Notes under the pieces: generated by a model | The model's input: only the letters and a program-made list of their open reading frames with translations | Told to the model about the DNA's origin: nothing | Database searches by the model: none | DNA from: Bradyrhizobium sp. CCGB01 | GTDB taxonomy: Bacteria; Pseudomonadota; Alphaproteobacteria; Rhizobiales; Xanthobacteraceae | Assembly: GCF_024199795.1 (NCBI RefSeq) | Contig: NZ_JANADK010000001.1 | Location: 7,254,001-7,318,000, forward strand | Direction: 5' to 3' | Length of the DNA stretch: 64,000 bases | Shown: positions 62,933-64,000 of the stretch, in pieces | How positions within the stretch are numbered: the first letter of the stretch is position 1 | How the letters are laid out: the number at the start of each line of letters is the position of its first letter | Translations under genes and position numbers: made by a program

Positions 62933-63635
62933 CACCCGAGTGCACTGATCAGCGGAACACGGCCGAAAGGCTGTCAAGGAGTCCGGCAGGACGAGGAATG
63001 GCGAGGGTGATGACCGGTCTGCAGCGCGAGCCGATCGCTCCGTGACTGCGCTCCCGAGATGGTCCCGCCACTTCTTCACGAACATCATCATGAGGCGGGG
63101 ATCCCGACCTCGAAGAGAAGCGCGATCGCCGGATAGCTTTGACGCCATGGTAGGTTCGGAAGGGACAGCCACAATGCGGCAATTAGATCAGATTTGGTAC
63201 TTGACGCCCCAACCCCGGTTAGAGAAGACCGGTTAACAAGGCACCCGCGCGACGGGCAGTGATAGCGGTGCCGCGAAGCGGCAGCCCTTCGCGCGAGTGC
63301 CTCCGGCGAGCGACACATTATATATCTGCTGCCTGCGCGAGGAATCGAAGCCGAAGGCCAAGACGCAACGCGGCTCGGTTCACGAGAGCCCGGTGCGGCG
63401 ATAGCCGCACGCACGCCATTTGCGCGCACCCGATATCAACGACGAGATCCTCGGAGTCCAAAGGATGGCTACGATTTGCATTGGCGCCGGTTGGGATAAC
63501 GCGAAGATGATCGATTTGACGAAATAGCGATCAGCCTGATCGAGATGACGCCAGCAGTCTGATCTGGGCGTAGCATGCGGCAACGTTGTTTAGCTTGGAA
63601 TTGCCGGATTGACCGAATGATGTTTGCTCTGCTGC
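62933..63635. other. 3' flank of the IS110 copy, nothing else recognised
   Basis: About 700 bases. The right end of the IS lies somewhere in the first few hundred bases, but IS110 elements lack inverted repeats and I cannot place it. No gene with family features is visible; the region before 63636 probably holds the promoter for the excisionase-like gene. Confidence 0.35.
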
Positions 63636-63971
63636 ATGGCGATCGATGGATCCGCAGCCCAACCGAGCAGTGATAGCAAGTCGCGCGAGGCCAGATCGCG
63701 GCATTCCACACGATTGCCGCGCTATCCCGAGCACGGGGCGTGGCCAGCCGAGATGCGAATTGACATGCTCGCCGCGTATCTTGATTTCCGGAGCGTGGAC
63801 GAGCTCGTGCGCTCTATTTCCAAGGGACACGCGCCGGCGCCGACCGGCTATCGAGTCCGCGGCCGATCGCGAGAGCCTATTTGGTCTAAGTTGGTCGTAG
63901 ACGAATATGTTGCGCGGGACTCCGCTATTCGGCAGAATCGGCAGTCAACCGATCTGGCAGCGCTGGTATGA
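63636..63971 (+). CDS. AlpA/excisionase-like DNA-binding protein
   Basis: The product has 111 residues from ATG 63636. The recognisable part is residues 30-95: RLPRYPEHGAWPAEMRIDML, AAYLDFRSVDELVRSISKG, then PTGYRVRGRSREPIWSKLVV. This is the layout of small winged helix proteins that sit directly before integrases in rhizobial islands. It should act as excisionase or as a directionality factor. The TGA (63969-63971) overlaps the ATG of the next gene (63968), so the two genes are translationally coupled. Confidence 0.65.
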   Translation: MAIDGSAAQPSSDSKSREARSRHSTRLPRYPEHGAWPAEMRIDMLAAYLDFRSVDELVRSISKGHAPAPTGYRVRGRSREPIWSKLVVDEYVARDSAIRQNRQSTDLAALV

Positions 63972-64000
63972 AGCCTCCGAAGACCGCTTTGAAATTGCCT
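63968..64000 (+). CDS. Start of a gene cut by the window edge (probably an integrase)
   Basis: Only MKPPKTALKLP is seen. The ATGA overlap with an AlpA-like gene, and the basic start, are what is expected of a tyrosine integrase of a genomic island. The identity cannot be read from eleven residues. Confidence 0.4.
   Translation, partial: MKPPKTALKLP

Noticed and set aside
1..64000. CRISPR array
   Set aside because: No series of regularly spaced short direct repeats was seen anywhere; the only tandem repeats are in protein-coding sequence (41313-42599).

Overview
The window looks like the chromosome of a Rhizobiales alphaproteobacterium, most probably Bradyrhizobium or a near relative. I infer this from the high GC, the many small conserved rhizobial proteins, the LysR/SDR/hydrolase catabolic neighbourhoods, and the DUF736/ParB integrative-element genes. 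I ran no search, so family names come from motifs, length and context.

Layout. (1) Bases 1-10779 hold a tightly coupled plus-strand saccharide operon: a methyltransferase cut by the window edge, a glycosidase-like protein with its barrel halves in swapped order, two NAD-dependent sugar epimerases, a B12-binding radical SAM enzyme, one GT4 glycosyltransferase, three tandem CgeB-like glycosyltransferases and a UDP-xylose synthase. Most genes overlap by 4 bases (ATGA). (2) Bases 10871-15801 hold an Nramp-type transporter, a minus-strand operon of three tiny genes, an SH3-like remnant, an IS3 remnant and small envelope proteins. (3) Bases 16044-25393 form a LysR-controlled catabolic or detoxification region (isochorismatase-like hydrolase, two SDRs, an Asp-nucleophile hydrolase, RidA) followed by a minus-strand operon (chloroperoxidase-like hydrolase, GNAT, pirin, OsmC, NTF2-like). 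(4) Bases 26022-29414 hold a CPA1 Na+/H+ antiporter and a leaderless periplasmic-binding-fold protein coupled to a SnoaL-like protein.

(5) Bases 29481-32640 are a graveyard: a broken exonuclease, the 3' half of a tRNA-Met gene (30136-30184, probably an old attachment site), and frameshifted or truncated genes. (6) Bases 32873-38098 carry a striking two-gene unit, a PhoD-like phosphatase stop-to-start coupled with a 1045-residue protein of unknown function. A dead tyrosine recombinase and other broken genes follow, to 39.9 kb. (7) Bases 40195-42599 encode a secreted CARDB-like Cys-rich protein and a protein with six GDHFYT repeats plus a CARDB-like tail. (8) Bases 43613-53930 look like a defence island: a 1657-residue STAND-type NTPase with a QAK nuclease-like N-terminus, a PD-(D/E)XK protein, and a two-gene unit of an AAA_13/RloC-like SMC-type ATPase with another PD-(D/E)XK-like protein.

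(9) From about 54.0 kb to the end there is an integrative element: HEPN and serine-recombinase remnants, a second tRNA 3' half (54717-54767, minus strand), an XRE regulator, two DUF736 genes each with the same nested hairpin at the same distance upstream, a frameshifted ParB-like gene, a complete IS110-family transposase, and an AlpA/excisionase-like gene overlapping the start of a gene that runs off the window. The orientation of the second tRNA half predicts that the element extends right, with its integrase and intact tRNA beyond 64 kb.

The best candidates for something undescribed are the PhoD plus 1045-residue pair, the STAND/nuclease protein, the AAA_13 ATPase plus nuclease pair, and the DUF736 leaders.
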